From Cupriavidus sp. (GTDB lineage: Bacteria > Pseudomonadota > Gammaproteobacteria > Burkholderiales > Burkholderiaceae): a stretch of DNA of 64,000 nucleotides. Both the position numbers and the translations under genes were made by a program. Below, one piece after another: positions 1 to 13,678 of the stretch (its first letter is position 1; each line of letters opens with the position of its first letter). Under the pieces are notes generated by a model. It did no database searches and was not told the DNA's origin. It saw nothing but the letters and a program-made list of their open reading frames with translations. The DNA lies in contig JAPSLP010000024.1 of assembly GCA_031180665.1 (NCBI GenBank), positions 1 through 64,000 on the forward strand. Reading direction: 5' to 3'.

Positions 1-2
1 AG

Positions 3-161
3 ATCGAGGTGGTCGTGGCCGAGAGCCAGCTCGATACCGTGCTGGACGCGATCGTCAAGGCGGCCCATACCGGCAAGATCGGCGACGGCAAGATCTTCGT
101 CACCGAGATCGAACGCGTGATCCGGATCCGGACCGGCGAACAGGACGAAGCGGCGGTCTGA
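3..161 (+). CDS. Nitrogen regulatory PII protein (GlnB/GlnK), C-terminal part; 5' end outside window
   Basis: Frame 3 reads IEVVVAESQLDTVLDAIVKAAHTGKIGDGKIFVTEIERVIRIRTGEQDEAAV*, containing the PII C-terminal signature (TGKIGDGKIF..RIRTGE). Confidence 0.93.
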   Translation: MEVVVAESQLDTVLDAIVKAAHTGKIGDGKIFVTEIERVIRIRTGEQDEAAV

Positions 162-190
162 GGCCGCCAGACACGCTGCCTCGGTGGTTT

Positions 191-233
191 TTTCCCCTTT
201 CCCGCGCGCGGGAGAGGGGCCGGGGGAGAGGGC
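191..233. repeat. REP-like GC-rich inverted repeat (CCCYTTCCCGC..GCGGGAGAGGGG)
   Basis: Inverted repeat ccctttcccgcgcgcgggagagggg followed by ccgggggagaggg; same family at 1071-1155, 42200-42243 and 42296-42336. Confidence 0.6.
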
Positions 234-268
234 AGCGGGTCAGTTCGATCGAGCGCGCCAGTCGGCCA

Positions 269-967
269 TCACGCATACGGCTGGCGCAGCAACACCATCA
301 AGGCCCCCGAGCCGCCCTCGGCGCCACGCGCCTCCACGAAGGCCAGCACTTCCTCCTTCTGCACCAGCCAGCTGCGCACCTTGCCCTTGAGCACCGGCTG
401 TTTGTCCGGCGAGCCGTTGCCCTTGCCGTGGATCACCCGCACGCACCGCACGCCGCGCCGCACACAGCGGCGCAGGAATTCGGCCAGCGCCTCGCGCGCC
501 TCGTCGCGGCGCAGTCCGTGCAGGTCGATCCGGTCCTGCGGCACCCATTCACCGCGTCGCAGCTTGCGGATCACGTCGTTACCGATGCCGGGACGGCGGA
601 ACGACAGCGTGTCGTCGGTCTCCAGCAGGTTTTCCACATCGAATTGATCCGACAGCGAGGCGGCGAGCACCGCCTGGTCGTCGAGCTGGGTTTGCACCGG
701 CACCGGCTCCGGCCGCCGGGCGGGCGGCGTCACGCGATTGCGATCGCGCAAGGTCTGCACATTGCCAATGCTGTTGCGGAACACATTGGCTTCGGCGGCT
801 GCCTGGCGTGCCGCTTCCTCGGCGGCCAGGCGCTCGACCTCGCGCCGCTGGGCATCGGCCTTCATCTGGTCGCGCAGGCGTGCCAGGTCGTCGAGACCGA
901 GGCGGGTACGGGCGGGAGTCGGGGAGGAACCGGCAGGGCGGCCGGATTTGCTGGCACCGTGCTTCAT
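269..967 (-). CDS. Smr/MutS2 C-terminal-domain protein
   Basis: Contains DRIDLHGLRRDEAREALAEFLRRCVRRGVRCVRVIHGKGNGSPDKQPVLKGKVRSWL (Smr motifs DLHG..HGKG). Start chosen at MKHGASKSGR. Confidence 0.88.
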   Translation of the reverse strand: MKHGASKSGRPAGSSPTPARTRLGLDDLARLRDQMKADAQRREVERLAAEEAARQAAAEANVFRNSIGNVQTLRDRNRVTPPARRPEPVPVQTQLDDQAVLAASLSDQFDVENLLETDDTLSFRRPGIGNDVIRKLRRGEWVPQDRIDLHGLRRDEAREALAEFLRRCVRRGVRCVRVIHGKGNGSPDKQPVLKGKVRSWLVQKEEVLAFVEARGAEGGSGALMVLLRQPYA

Positions 968-1070
968 GATGGGAAAAGCGGCACCGCCGCAGGGGCGGCG
1001 GGCAAGACCGTGAAACCGGCAAGGTAACACGATCCGGTGCCGAAGGTGGCACGGGCGGATCGGTGGGAAT

Positions 1071-1155
1071 CCCTCTCCCCCGGCCCCTCTGCCGCACGCG
1101 GGAGAGAGGGGGCCGGGGGAGAGGGGCCCGGGGGAGAGGGGCCCGGGGGAGAGGG
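1071..1155. repeat. REP-like inverted repeat with three tandem ~15-bp gggcccgggggagag units
   Basis: ccctctcccccggcccctctgccgcacgcgggagagagg followed by gggccgggggagag x3. Confidence 0.6.
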
Positions 1156-1183
1156 CAAGCTCGCCGCAGACGAGCGGGCCGAC

Positions 1184-4640
<3,457 letters not shown>

Positions 4641-4800
4641 CGCGCCGGTCGGCGAGTAATATGCCGTTACGCGTGTCACGCTTGCTGACGGCCGCGGGCG
4701 GAATCCACCGCCCGTCCCTCGCTCTAACCAACACCTCATGCGTACAGAGCGGGGCGCTCGCGACGCCTTCGGGCGCCCGCGCCCGCGTGCCATGAGTCAT

Positions 4801-4840
4801 CCCGAATCATCGCGAATCACCGCGAATCACCGCGATTCAA
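4801..4840. repeat. 10-bp tandem repeat (c[c/g]cgaatca[t/c]), 4 units
   Basis: cccgaatcat/cgcgaatcac/cgcgaatcac/cgcgattcaa, directly upstream of lolA. Confidence 0.7.
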
Positions 4841-4860
4841 CCAACACAAGGATCGATTGC

Positions 4861-5517
4861 ATGCCTAATCGCGTACTGGCGTCCGCCCTTGCCGCCGTCG
4901 GCACCGCCGCCACCCTGGCATGGGTCGCGCTGGCTCCGGCCACTGCGCAAGCCGCCGCCACCGATCAGCTGAAAACCTTCGTCACCACCGTCAAGAGCGC
5001 GCGCGGCGAATTCACGCAGCGCCAGGTCAAGGGCACCGGCGAGGCGATGCGCATCACCGGCACCTCGAGCGGCACCTTCGTGTTCTCGCGCCCCGGCAAG
5101 TTCGCGTGGCGCTATACCAAGCCCTACGAGCAGTTGCTGCAGGCCGATGGCCAGACGCTCTACATCTACGACAAGGACCTGAACCAGGTCACCGAGCGCA
5201 AGCTCGACGCCGCGCTGGGCTCGAGCCCGGCGGCGATCCTGTTCGGCAGCAACGACCTGGAGAAGAGCTTCGTCGTCAAGGACGGCCCGACCCGCGACGG
5301 CATCGAATGGCTGGAACTGACGCCGAAGGCGAAAGACACCCAGTTCGAGAGGATCGGTATCGGCTTCAAGGCCGGCAATCTGGAAGCGATGGAGTTGCGC
5401 GACGCGTTCGGCAATACCACGCTGCTGACCTTCTCGGCGATGCAGAAGAACCCCTCGCTGCCCGCCGATACCTTCCGCTTCAGCGTCCCCAAGGGCGCCG
5501 ACGTGATCCGCCAATGA
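4861..5517 (+). CDS. lolA: Outer-membrane lipoprotein carrier protein LolA
   Basis: Signal peptide, then [26 protein letters not shown]...[46 protein letters not shown]. Confidence 0.94.
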   Translation: MPNRVLASALAAVGTAATLAWVALAPATAQAAATDQLKTFVTTVKSARGEFTQRQVKGTGEAMRITGTSSGTFVFSRPGKFAWRYTKPYEQLLQADGQTLYIYDKDLNQVTERKLDAALGSSPAAILFGSNDLEKSFVVKDGPTRDGIEWLELTPKAKDTQFERIGIGFKAGNLEAMELRDAFGNTTLLTFSAMQKNPSLPADTFRFSVPKGADVIRQ

Positions 5518-5921
5518 GGCCCGCCACCTTGCACCGCGCGGCACTGGTGCCGGCGCTGGCCACGCTGTTGACGCTGGGCGCCTGCGCCGGCGGCAAGACC
5601 GCGGCTGCCAGCCGCCAGTTCGATACCGATGCCTTCCTGCGCGCGCCCGACACCACGCTGGCCGAGGTGCTGACCAATCCGGATTTCCTCGCCGCCACGG
5701 CCGCCTCGGCGCGCGACTGCGCCACGATGCTGCAGTCCGAGCGCAGCGGCGTGCTGGAGGAGTTGCCGGGCGCCGCGCGCGGCGACGCGTGGCTGCTGCG
5801 GCCGACCGGCCAGCCGGGCCGGGTCTGGCTGGTGACGCAGCGCAGCGGCGGCGAGCGCGGCTGCCACGGTCCATTGCCGGCCGACGCGGTCGGCGCACTG
5901 GTTTCACGCGCCGCCGGCTGA
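5514..5921 (+). CDS. Hypothetical secreted/lipoprotein-like protein, ATGA-overlapping with lolA
   Basis: [28 protein letters not shown] (lipobox-like LGAC); start overlaps the lolA stop. Confidence 0.65.
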   Translation: MRPATLHRAALVPALATLLTLGACAGGKTAAASRQFDTDAFLRAPDTTLAEVLTNPDFLAATAASARDCATMLQSERSGVLEELPGAARGDAWLLRPTGQPGRVWLVTQRSGGERGCHGPLPADAVGALVSRAAG

Positions 5922-6011
5922 GGCCGAGCTTCCCGGCCGCGTGATCATCCGCAGGTCGGCGACCCTGTCGCGGCCGTTCCACGCGGGGAAACCGACATTG
6001 ACGCCGAGAAC

Positions 6012-6030
6012 GGGAATCATTATTGTTTGC
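6012..6030. promoter_or_regulatory. Candidate Fur-box-like site upstream of the iron-binding protein gene
   Basis: gggaatcattattgtttgc resembles the half-site AATCATTAT of the 19-bp Fur consensus GATAATGATAATCATTATC. Confidence 0.4.
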
Positions 6031-6083
6031 GCTCGCCCGCTGACATTCGGACAGCGGCGCAACCGCAAAGCCCGGAGGAGTCC

Positions 6084-7133
6084 ATGTACGTGTTTCGTCG
6101 TCTGCTGCCCGCTGCGGCAGCTCTTGCCATGGCGGCCAGCGCCATTCCCCTGGCCGCGATGGCCCAGGGCACCCAGGAAAAGGTGCTGAACCTCTATACG
6201 GCCCGGCACTACCAGACCGACGAGGCGCTGTACAGCAACTTCACCAAACAGACCGGCATCAAGATCAATCGCATCGAGGGCCAGGAAGACCCGCTGCTCG
6301 AGCGGATCAAGAGCGAGGGCGCCAACAGCCCGGCCGACGTCTTCATCACCGTCGATATCGGCCGCCTGTGGCGCGCCCAACAGGCCGGCGTGTTCGCGCC
6401 GGTCAAGTCCAAGGTGCTCGATTCGCGCATCCCCGCCAACTTTCGCGATCCCAACGGCGAATGGTTCGGCTTCTCGGCGCGCGCCCGCGTGATCGCCTAC
6501 AACAAGGACACCGTCAAGCCGGGCGACATCAAGACCTACGAGGACCTGGCCGATCCGAAGTGGAAGGGCAAGCTTTGCACGCGCTCCAGCGGCCACGTCT
6601 ACAACCTGTCACTGATCTCGAGCCTGATCGCGCATGACGGCGAAGCGAAGACCGAGCGCTGGGCGCAGGGCGTCGTGGCCAACCTGGCCCGTACGCCCAA
6701 GGGTGGCGACACCGACCAGCTCAAGGCCGTGGCCGCCGGCGAATGCGATCTGGCGATCTCCAACACCTACTACATCGCGCGCCTGCTGAAGTCGACCAAG
6801 CCGGAGGACAAGGCGGTGGCCGACAAGCTCGGCGTGGTCTGGCCGAACCAGGACAGCCAGGGCGTGCACATGAACATCTCGGGCGGCGGCATGCTCAAGC
6901 ACGCGCCGAACAAGGAGTCGGCGGTCAAGTTCCTGGAGTACTTGGCCAGCGACGAGGCCCAGGCCTACTTCGCCAACGGCAACAACGAATGGCCGGTGGT
7001 GCCGAGCGTCAAGGTCGGCAACCCGGCGCTGGAAGCGTTGGGCAGCTTCAAGGCCGACAGGATCAACGTGGCCGAGCTCGGCAAGTATCAGCCGGTCGCG
7101 CAGAAGCTGGCGGACAAGGCCGGCTTCAAGTGA
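6084..7133 (+). CDS. Fe(3+) ABC transporter substrate-binding protein (FbpA/FutA-like)
   Basis: MYVFRRLLPAAAALAMAAS signal, VLNLYTARHYQTDEALYSNFTKQTGIKINRIEGQEDPLLERIKSEG, YYIARLL, NEWPVVPSV. Confidence 0.92.
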   Translation: MYVFRRLLPAAAALAMAASAIPLAAMAQGTQEKVLNLYTARHYQTDEALYSNFTKQTGIKINRIEGQEDPLLERIKSEGANSPADVFITVDIGRLWRAQQAGVFAPVKSKVLDSRIPANFRDPNGEWFGFSARARVIAYNKDTVKPGDIKTYEDLADPKWKGKLCTRSSGHVYNLSLISSLIAHDGEAKTERWAQGVVANLARTPKGGDTDQLKAVAAGECDLAISNTYYIARLLKSTKPEDKAVADKLGVVWPNQDSQGVHMNISGGGMLKHAPNKESAVKFLEYLASDEAQAYFANGNNEWPVVPSVKVGNPALEALGSFKADRINVAELGKYQPVAQKLADKAGFK

Positions 7134-7166
7134 TCGCCGCCTGAAGGGCGCGGCCGGCGCCGGTCC

Positions 7167-7919
7167 TCACGACGGATCGTTGCCGGCTGCGTCCTCACTG
7201 ACCCCGGCTGCCTTGGCGGTGCTGGCTGCTTCCGCGAACACCGCCTTGCCGTCCGGCCCCTCGACACGGCGGAAGGTCAGCTGCGTGCTGCTGGACAATG
7301 CCCGCCTGGCCATGCGGCGCTGCAGTTCCCGCCGTGCCAGGTTCATCTGGCCCACCGTGCCGCTGCCATACGGCTCTTGATTGAGCGCGGCGAACGTCGC
7401 CAGCGTGGCCCGCAGCGCCGCCAGCGCGGCCTGCGCATCTTTCTTCAGCAAGGCATCGAGCGCCTGCCGCGCCCGGACCTGGGCCTGCAACAGGGCATCT
7501 GCGGGATTGGACTTGGCGCGTACCGCGTCCTGCGGCAATTGCACGGTGCCCGCCAGCCGGCGCAAGCCTGCGCGAACCAGGCCGCCGTCCATCGCCGCTT
7601 CCTGCATCACCCAGACCGCATCGTGGCGCAGCCAGGGCTCGGGATCGGACAACCGGCGCAGCAGGCCCGATTGCAATCCCGGCACGTCGAAGCGGCCGGT
7701 GCGGCGGATCGCATTGATGGCGATGCGGCGCAGTTGCGGATGGTCATCGTCGAACAATTCCTGCACCACCCGCTCGGCGATGCCTTCCTTGACGACCAGT
7801 TCGGCGAGCTCGGTGGCGAAGCCGATCTCCTGCACCGCCGTCAGCTTGTTCTGGCTGGCCAGGCGTGACATCTTGAAGACCAGCATCCGGTAACGAATTT
7901 GCATACGACTCCCGCCCAT
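7167..7919 (-). CDS. HEAT-repeat-like conserved hypothetical protein
   Basis: ELFDDDHPQLRRIAINAIRRTGRFDVPGLQSGLLRRLSDPEPWLRHDAVWVMQEAA resembles HEAT repeats. Start uncertain (7904 or 7919). Confidence 0.65.
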   Translation of the reverse strand: MGGSRMQIRYRMLVFKMSRLASQNKLTAVQEIGFATELAELVVKEGIAERVVQELFDDDHPQLRRIAINAIRRTGRFDVPGLQSGLLRRLSDPEPWLRHDAVWVMQEAAMDGGLVRAGLRRLAGTVQLPQDAVRAKSNPADALLQAQVRARQALDALLKKDAQAALAALRATLATFAALNQEPYGSGTVGQMNLARRELQRRMARRALSSSTQLTFRRVEGPDGKAVFAEAASTAKAAGVSEDAAGNDPS

Positions 7920-8027
7920 CGTGTTCGAGGAAAGCGGGCCGGCTTGCGCGGCCCAGCTCGGCATTCACGGGATATCGGCAGAAATCGCGGCGCTCTTTAG
8001 CGTGGCATGGCGGACCGCCTGCCGCGC

Positions 8028-9716
8028 TCAGTCCTGCGCGCTGCGGCGGATCTGGCGCGACAGCACGATCACGGGAATCAGCCCGACCAGCACGATCACC
8101 AGCGAGGCGGTGGCGGCCTCGGCCAGCCGCTCGTCGGCGGCCAGGTTGTAGGCCTGCACGGCCAGCGTGTCGAAATTGAAGGGGCGCATCACGAAGGTCG
8201 CCGGCAGTTCCTTCATCACGTCGACAAAGACGATCAGCGCCGCCGTCAACAGGCTGCCGCGCAGCATCGGCAGATGCACGCGGCGCAGCGTCGCGGCCGG
8301 GCCGTGGCCGAGGCTGCGGGCCGCGGTGTCCATGCTGGGCGTGATCTTGGCCAGGCCGGCGTTGACGGTCTGCAGCGCGACGCCGAGAAAGCGCACCAGA
8401 TAGGCGTAGACCAGCGCGGCGATGCCTCCGGTCAGCAGCAGGCCCGGCGACACGCCGGTCAGCTGCGCAATCCAGCCCGCGATGGCGTTGTCGAGCCGCG
8501 CGACCGGCACCAGCACGCCCACCGCGATCACCGAGCCCGGCAGCGCATAGCCCATGCCGCAGAGCCGCAGCAGCGCCCGCATCGGCCAGCCGCGGCCGAG
8601 CCGGCCGGCATAGCCGATCGCCAGCGCGATCAGCACCGCGGCCAGCGCGGTGACGCTGGCCAGCACGAAGCTGTTGCGCACCAGCCCGACAAAGCGCGGG
8701 CCGAACTGCGCGTCGCCGTCGGTGAACGCCATCTCGAACAGCATCAGTGCCGGCACCAGGAAGCCCAGCAGTACGGGCAGCGCGCACGCTGCCAGCGCAG
8801 TCCAGCCCCGCCAGCCGGTCAGCCGATAGGCCGGCGCGCGGCGCTGGCCGCCGTGCACGCGGGCCCGGCCGCGCGAGATCCGTTCGACCACCAGGATGGC
8901 GATCACGAAGGCCAGCATGCAGGCCGACAGCTGCGCGGCGGCGCTCTTGTCGCCGAGCGAGAACCAGGCGCGGTAGATCCCCGTCGAGAAGGTCGGGATC
9001 GCGAAATAGGCGACGGTGCCGAAGTCCGCCAGCGTTTCCATCAGCGCCAGGGCGGTGCCGGCCGCGATGCCGGGGCGCGCCAGCGGCAGCATCACGCGCA
9101 GCACGCTGCGCCAGGGGCCATGGCCGAGCAGCCGGGCCGCCTCCAGCGTGTTCAGCGTCTGCTGCAGGAAGGCGGCGCGCGCGGTCAGGTAGACGTAGGG
9201 ATAGAGCACCAGCGAGAACAGCACGATGGCGCCGCCCAGCGTCCGCACGTCCGGAAACCAGTAGTCGCGCGCGCCCCAGCCGGTGAGCGCGCGCAGCCAG
9301 GTCTGCACCGGGCCGGCGAACTGCAGCGCATCGGTATAGGCGTAGGCAATCACGTAGGCGGGCATCGCCAGCGGCAGTACCAGCGCCCATTCCATCAGGC
9401 CGCGGCCGGGGAAGCGATAGGTGCACACCAGCCACGCGGTCGGCACGCCCAGCAGCAGTACGCCGATGGCGACGCCGGCCAGCAGCCACAGCGTGTTGGC
9501 GATGGTCTCGCCCAGCACCGTGTCAACCAGATGGTGCCAGGTCTCGGTGCTGGGCGTCAGCAGGCTGGCCGCCACCACCAGGATCGGCACCGCGATCAGC
9601 AAGGCGACCAGCGCCGCCGCGAAGGACAGCGGATGGATCGCGGCCAGCCGCTGTCGGCGCCGTGCCGCACCGGCATGGTCGCTATCGGGCAATCGGGCGG
9701 GATGGAGCAGGGACAT
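8028..9716 (-). CDS. Ferric iron ABC transporter permease (FbpB-like, fused double TM module)
   Basis: MSLLHPARLPDSD...; two binding-protein-dependent permease modules, e.g. METLADFGTVAYFAIPTFSTGIYRAWFSLGD and FVDVMKELPATFVMRPFNFDTLAVQAYNLAADERLAEAATASL. Confidence 0.92.
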   Translation of the reverse strand: MSLLHPARLPDSDHAGAARRRQRLAAIHPLSFAAALVALLIAVPILVVAASLLTPSTETWHHLVDTVLGETIANTLWLLAGVAIGVLLLGVPTAWLVCTYRFPGRGLMEWALVLPLAMPAYVIAYAYTDALQFAGPVQTWLRALTGWGARDYWFPDVRTLGGAIVLFSLVLYPYVYLTARAAFLQQTLNTLEAARLLGHGPWRSVLRVMLPLARPGIAAGTALALMETLADFGTVAYFAIPTFSTGIYRAWFSLGDKSAAAQLSACMLAFVIAILVVERISRGRARVHGGQRRAPAYRLTGWRGWTALAACALPVLLGFLVPALMLFEMAFTDGDAQFGPRFVGLVRNSFVLASVTALAAVLIALAIGYAGRLGRGWPMRALLRLCGMGYALPGSVIAVGVLVPVARLDNAIAGWIAQLTGVSPGLLLTGGIAALVYAYLVRFLGVALQTVNAGLAKITPSMDTAARSLGHGPAATLRRVHLPMLRGSLLTAALIVFVDVMKELPATFVMRPFNFDTLAVQAYNLAADERLAEAATASLVIVLVGLIPVIVLSRQIRRSAQD

Positions 9717-9789
9717 GCGGCAATCGGCTGGGCAAGTGCCGCAGGGGGCGCGGCTGGGGCATTCTATCAACCGCCGGTCCGGCGCGCCT

Positions 9790-9799
9790 GATACTTATA

Positions 9800-9808
<9 letters not shown>
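9790..9808. promoter_or_regulatory. Candidate Fur-box-like site at the divergent permease/ATPase junction
   Basis: gatacttataatgattcgc resembles the 19-bp Fur consensus (ATAATGATT core). Confidence 0.35.
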
Positions 9809-10999
<1,191 letters not shown>

Positions 11000-11067
11000 A
11001 CGCAGCCCACGTCGGGCGGCGTCGTGCAGGGATGCACTACACTGGCGCTTTGGCCGGCTGGGTGGCC

Positions 11068-11115
11068 TGCACAGACCCGTGCACAGACCTGTGCACAGAC
11101 ACCTGCACCGCAACC
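11068..11115. repeat. 12-bp tandem repeat tgcacagacc(c/t)g, ~3-4 units
   Basis: tgcacagacccg tgcacagacctg tgcacagacacc tgcaccgcaacc. Confidence 0.7.
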
Positions 11116-11144
11116 CGCGCGCCGCCCGCACTGAAACCCAAGCC

Positions 11145-12488
11145 TTGACCACCGTGCCGGACACGCTGTTTTCCGAACCTTCCGACGCTTCCCGACAACC
11201 GCTGGCCGAACGGCTGCGCCCGCGCAATATCGACGAAGTCATTGGGCAGCAGCATCTGCTCGGCCCTGGCAAGCCGCTGCGCGTGGCCTTCGAATCGGGC
11301 GAGCCGCATTCGATGATCCTGTGGGGCCCGCCCGGGGTCGGCAAGACCACGCTGGCCCGCCTGATGGCCGATGCCTTCGATGCCGAGTTCATCGCGCTGT
11401 CGGCGGTGCTGTCCGGCGTCAAGGACATCCGCGAGGCGGTCGAGCGCGCCGAGCAATATCGCGCGCACGGGCGCCGCACGCTGGTGTTCGTCGACGAGGT
11501 CCACCGCTTCAACAAGAGCCAGCAGGACGCCTTCCTGCCGCACGTGGAAAGCGGGCTGTTCACCTTCATCGGCGCGACCACCGAAAACCCTTCGTTCGAG
11601 GTCAACGGCGCGTTGCTGTCGCGGGCCGCGGTCTACGTGCTCAAGAGCCTGGACGACGCGGAGTTGCGCCAGCTCGCGCTGCGCGCCAGCGAAGCGCTGG
11701 GCGGTGTGGCGTGGGACGACGAGGCGCTGCAGCTGATCGTGTCGTCCGCCGACGGCGATGGCCGCAAGCTGCTGAACAATATCGAGATCGTCGCGCGTGC
11801 CGCGCGCACCGCCGGCACGCAGACGATCGACAAGGCGCTGCTCGGCAGCGCGCTGTCGGAGAACCTGCGCCGCTTCGACAAGGGCGGCGATGCGTTCTAC
11901 GACCAGATCAGCGCGCTGCATAAGTCGGTGCGCGGCTCCGATCCCGATGCGGCACTGTACTGGTTCTGCCGCATGCTCGACGGCGGCGCGGACCCGCGCT
12001 ATCTGGCGCGCCGCATCGTGCGGATGGCGTGGGAGGACATCGGCCTGGCCGATCCCCGTGCGGCACGCATGACGCTGGACGCGGCCGAAACCTACGAGCG
12101 CCTGGGCTCGCCCGAGGGCGAACTGGCGCTGGCGCAGGCACTGATCTACCTGGCGGTCGCGCCGAAGTCCAACGCCGGCTACAACGCCTACAACGCCGCG
12201 CGTGCCTTCGTCGCCAAGGACAAGTCGCGCGCGGTGCCTGTCCATCTGCGCAATGCGCCCACCAAGCTGATGAAGGAGCTGGGCTACGGGCACGCCTACC
12301 GCTACGCGCACGACGAACCCGAGGCCTATGCCGCCGGTGAGCACTATTTCCCCGACGACCTGAAGGCGCAGGGCTGGTATCAGCCGACGCCGCGCGGCCT
12401 GGAGGGCAAGATCGGCGACAAGCTGCGCCATCTGCGCGAACTCGACCAGGCATGGCATCGCCGCCGCAAGGAAGGCAACAAGAGCTAG
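11145..12488 (+). CDS. rarA: Replication-associated recombination protein A (AAA+ ATPase)
   Basis: PLAERLRPRNIDEVIGQQHLLGPGKPLR...MILWGPPGVGKTTLARLMADAF...FVDEVHRFNKSQQDAFLPHVESG. No nearby ATG; TTG 11145 or GTG 11154 is the likely start. Confidence 0.93.
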   Translation: MTTVPDTLFSEPSDASRQPLAERLRPRNIDEVIGQQHLLGPGKPLRVAFESGEPHSMILWGPPGVGKTTLARLMADAFDAEFIALSAVLSGVKDIREAVERAEQYRAHGRRTLVFVDEVHRFNKSQQDAFLPHVESGLFTFIGATTENPSFEVNGALLSRAAVYVLKSLDDAELRQLALRASEALGGVAWDDEALQLIVSSADGDGRKLLNNIEIVARAARTAGTQTIDKALLGSALSENLRRFDKGGDAFYDQISALHKSVRGSDPDAALYWFCRMLDGGADPRYLARRIVRMAWEDIGLADPRAARMTLDAAETYERLGSPEGELALAQALIYLAVAPKSNAGYNAYNAARAFVAKDKSRAVPVHLRNAPTKLMKELGYGHAYRYAHDEPEAYAAGEHYFPDDLKAQGWYQPTPRGLEGKIGDKLRHLRELDQAWHRRRKEGNKS

Positions 12489-12528
12489 CGCTTGGGGGCC
12501 GTCGGCCCCTGGTCCGACCCCGCCAGGC

Positions 12529-13377
12529 TCAGGCGAACTGCGGTTCGTCGTTCTTCAGCCGGTGGCGGGCGATAGCGAGTGTGCTCCCATCGGCCTGCAT
12601 CAACGCAGCCGTTGCCGCCATGCCACCTTCGCGCAAGGCCGCACGAAACGCCGTCGGCGTCATCCCCGTCTGCTCGCGGAAGGCCGTTCCGAAGTTGGCC
12701 GCGCTGGAGAAGCCAACCTCCTCGGCAATGGCCGTCACCGTCAATGGCGTGTCCGCCAGCAGCCTGCGTGCCACGCGCAACCGTTCCCGGCGCACGAACT
12801 CGAATACCGACATGCCGGCGTGCGCGCGAAACGCCCGCGACAGCGTTTTCTCGTGCGTGCCGATCTCGCGCGCGATGCCGGCCAGGCTGTGTGCCTTCGC
12901 CAGATTGCCAACCAGATACTGCTGCGCCGCCCGCACCAGGACTGCGGCAGCGTTCAGCGGCGGCGTATCGGCTTGCGCCGTCGTCCGGTGCCCCGCGGGC
13001 AGATGGATCTGTATGCGCGCCAGGATTTCCTCCGGGGCACACGGCTTGGCGATGTAGTCGGCACCGCCGTTGCGCAGGGCGTGCAGCCGCTCCTTCAGAT
13101 TGCCGCCGCTGCCGAGAAACAGGATCGGGATGGCGGCGATCGCAGGATGGCTCTTCATCAGGCGGCAAGCGCCGAACCCGTCCAGCGTCGGCATCCGGAC
13201 ATCCATCAGGATCGCGTCCGGTGCGCCAGCGAGCGCCCGCTGGTAGGCCTGCATCCCGTCGAATGCCAGGCTGATACGCATTCCGGCCTGGCTGAACAGG
13301 GCCAGCAGGGCACGGTGATGATCCGGCTCGTCGTCGGCGATGAGGACATGGGGGCGGAATGAGGCCGTGAGATTCAT
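12529..13377 (-). CDS. Response-regulator receiver domain fused to AraC-type HTH
   Basis: HVLIADDEPDHHRALLALFSQ...AILMDVRMPTLDGF...KPCAPEEILARI; C-terminal RERLRVARRLLADTPLTVTAIAEEVGFSSAANFGTAFREQTGMTPTAFR. Confidence 0.9.
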   Translation of the reverse strand: MNLTASFRPHVLIADDEPDHHRALLALFSQAGMRISLAFDGMQAYQRALAGAPDAILMDVRMPTLDGFGACRLMKSHPAIAAIPILFLGSGGNLKERLHALRNGGADYIAKPCAPEEILARIQIHLPAGHRTTAQADTPPLNAAAVLVRAAQQYLVGNLAKAHSLAGIAREIGTHEKTLSRAFRAHAGMSVFEFVRRERLRVARRLLADTPLTVTAIAEEVGFSSAANFGTAFREQTGMTPTAFRAALREGGMAATAALMQADGSTLAIARHRLKNDEPQFA

Positions 13378-13678
13378 GCGCAGCGTTTTTTGGGATAGAT
13401 GCGGTTTTGCGTCTCTTGATGTGCCTGGATTCGTGTGGCGACCCCTACCAAAGTCCGGCCCGCCCAACGACTGTAAGCAATTGTAAATGAATGTCCGGCC
13501 AGCAAAACATTTTGTCCCATGAGCAAAAGCCCAGTCTTCGCCACTCTATATAACGGTCCCCGGACTTTGCATAAGCGGCTTGAACGCCGCCATCTCGCTG
13601 GCACGGGATAGAACCATAAGGGCCAATCGCAAGCAGTCGCGAGCCCGTGCACGGCGCTTTCTATACGGGGATCTTTCT

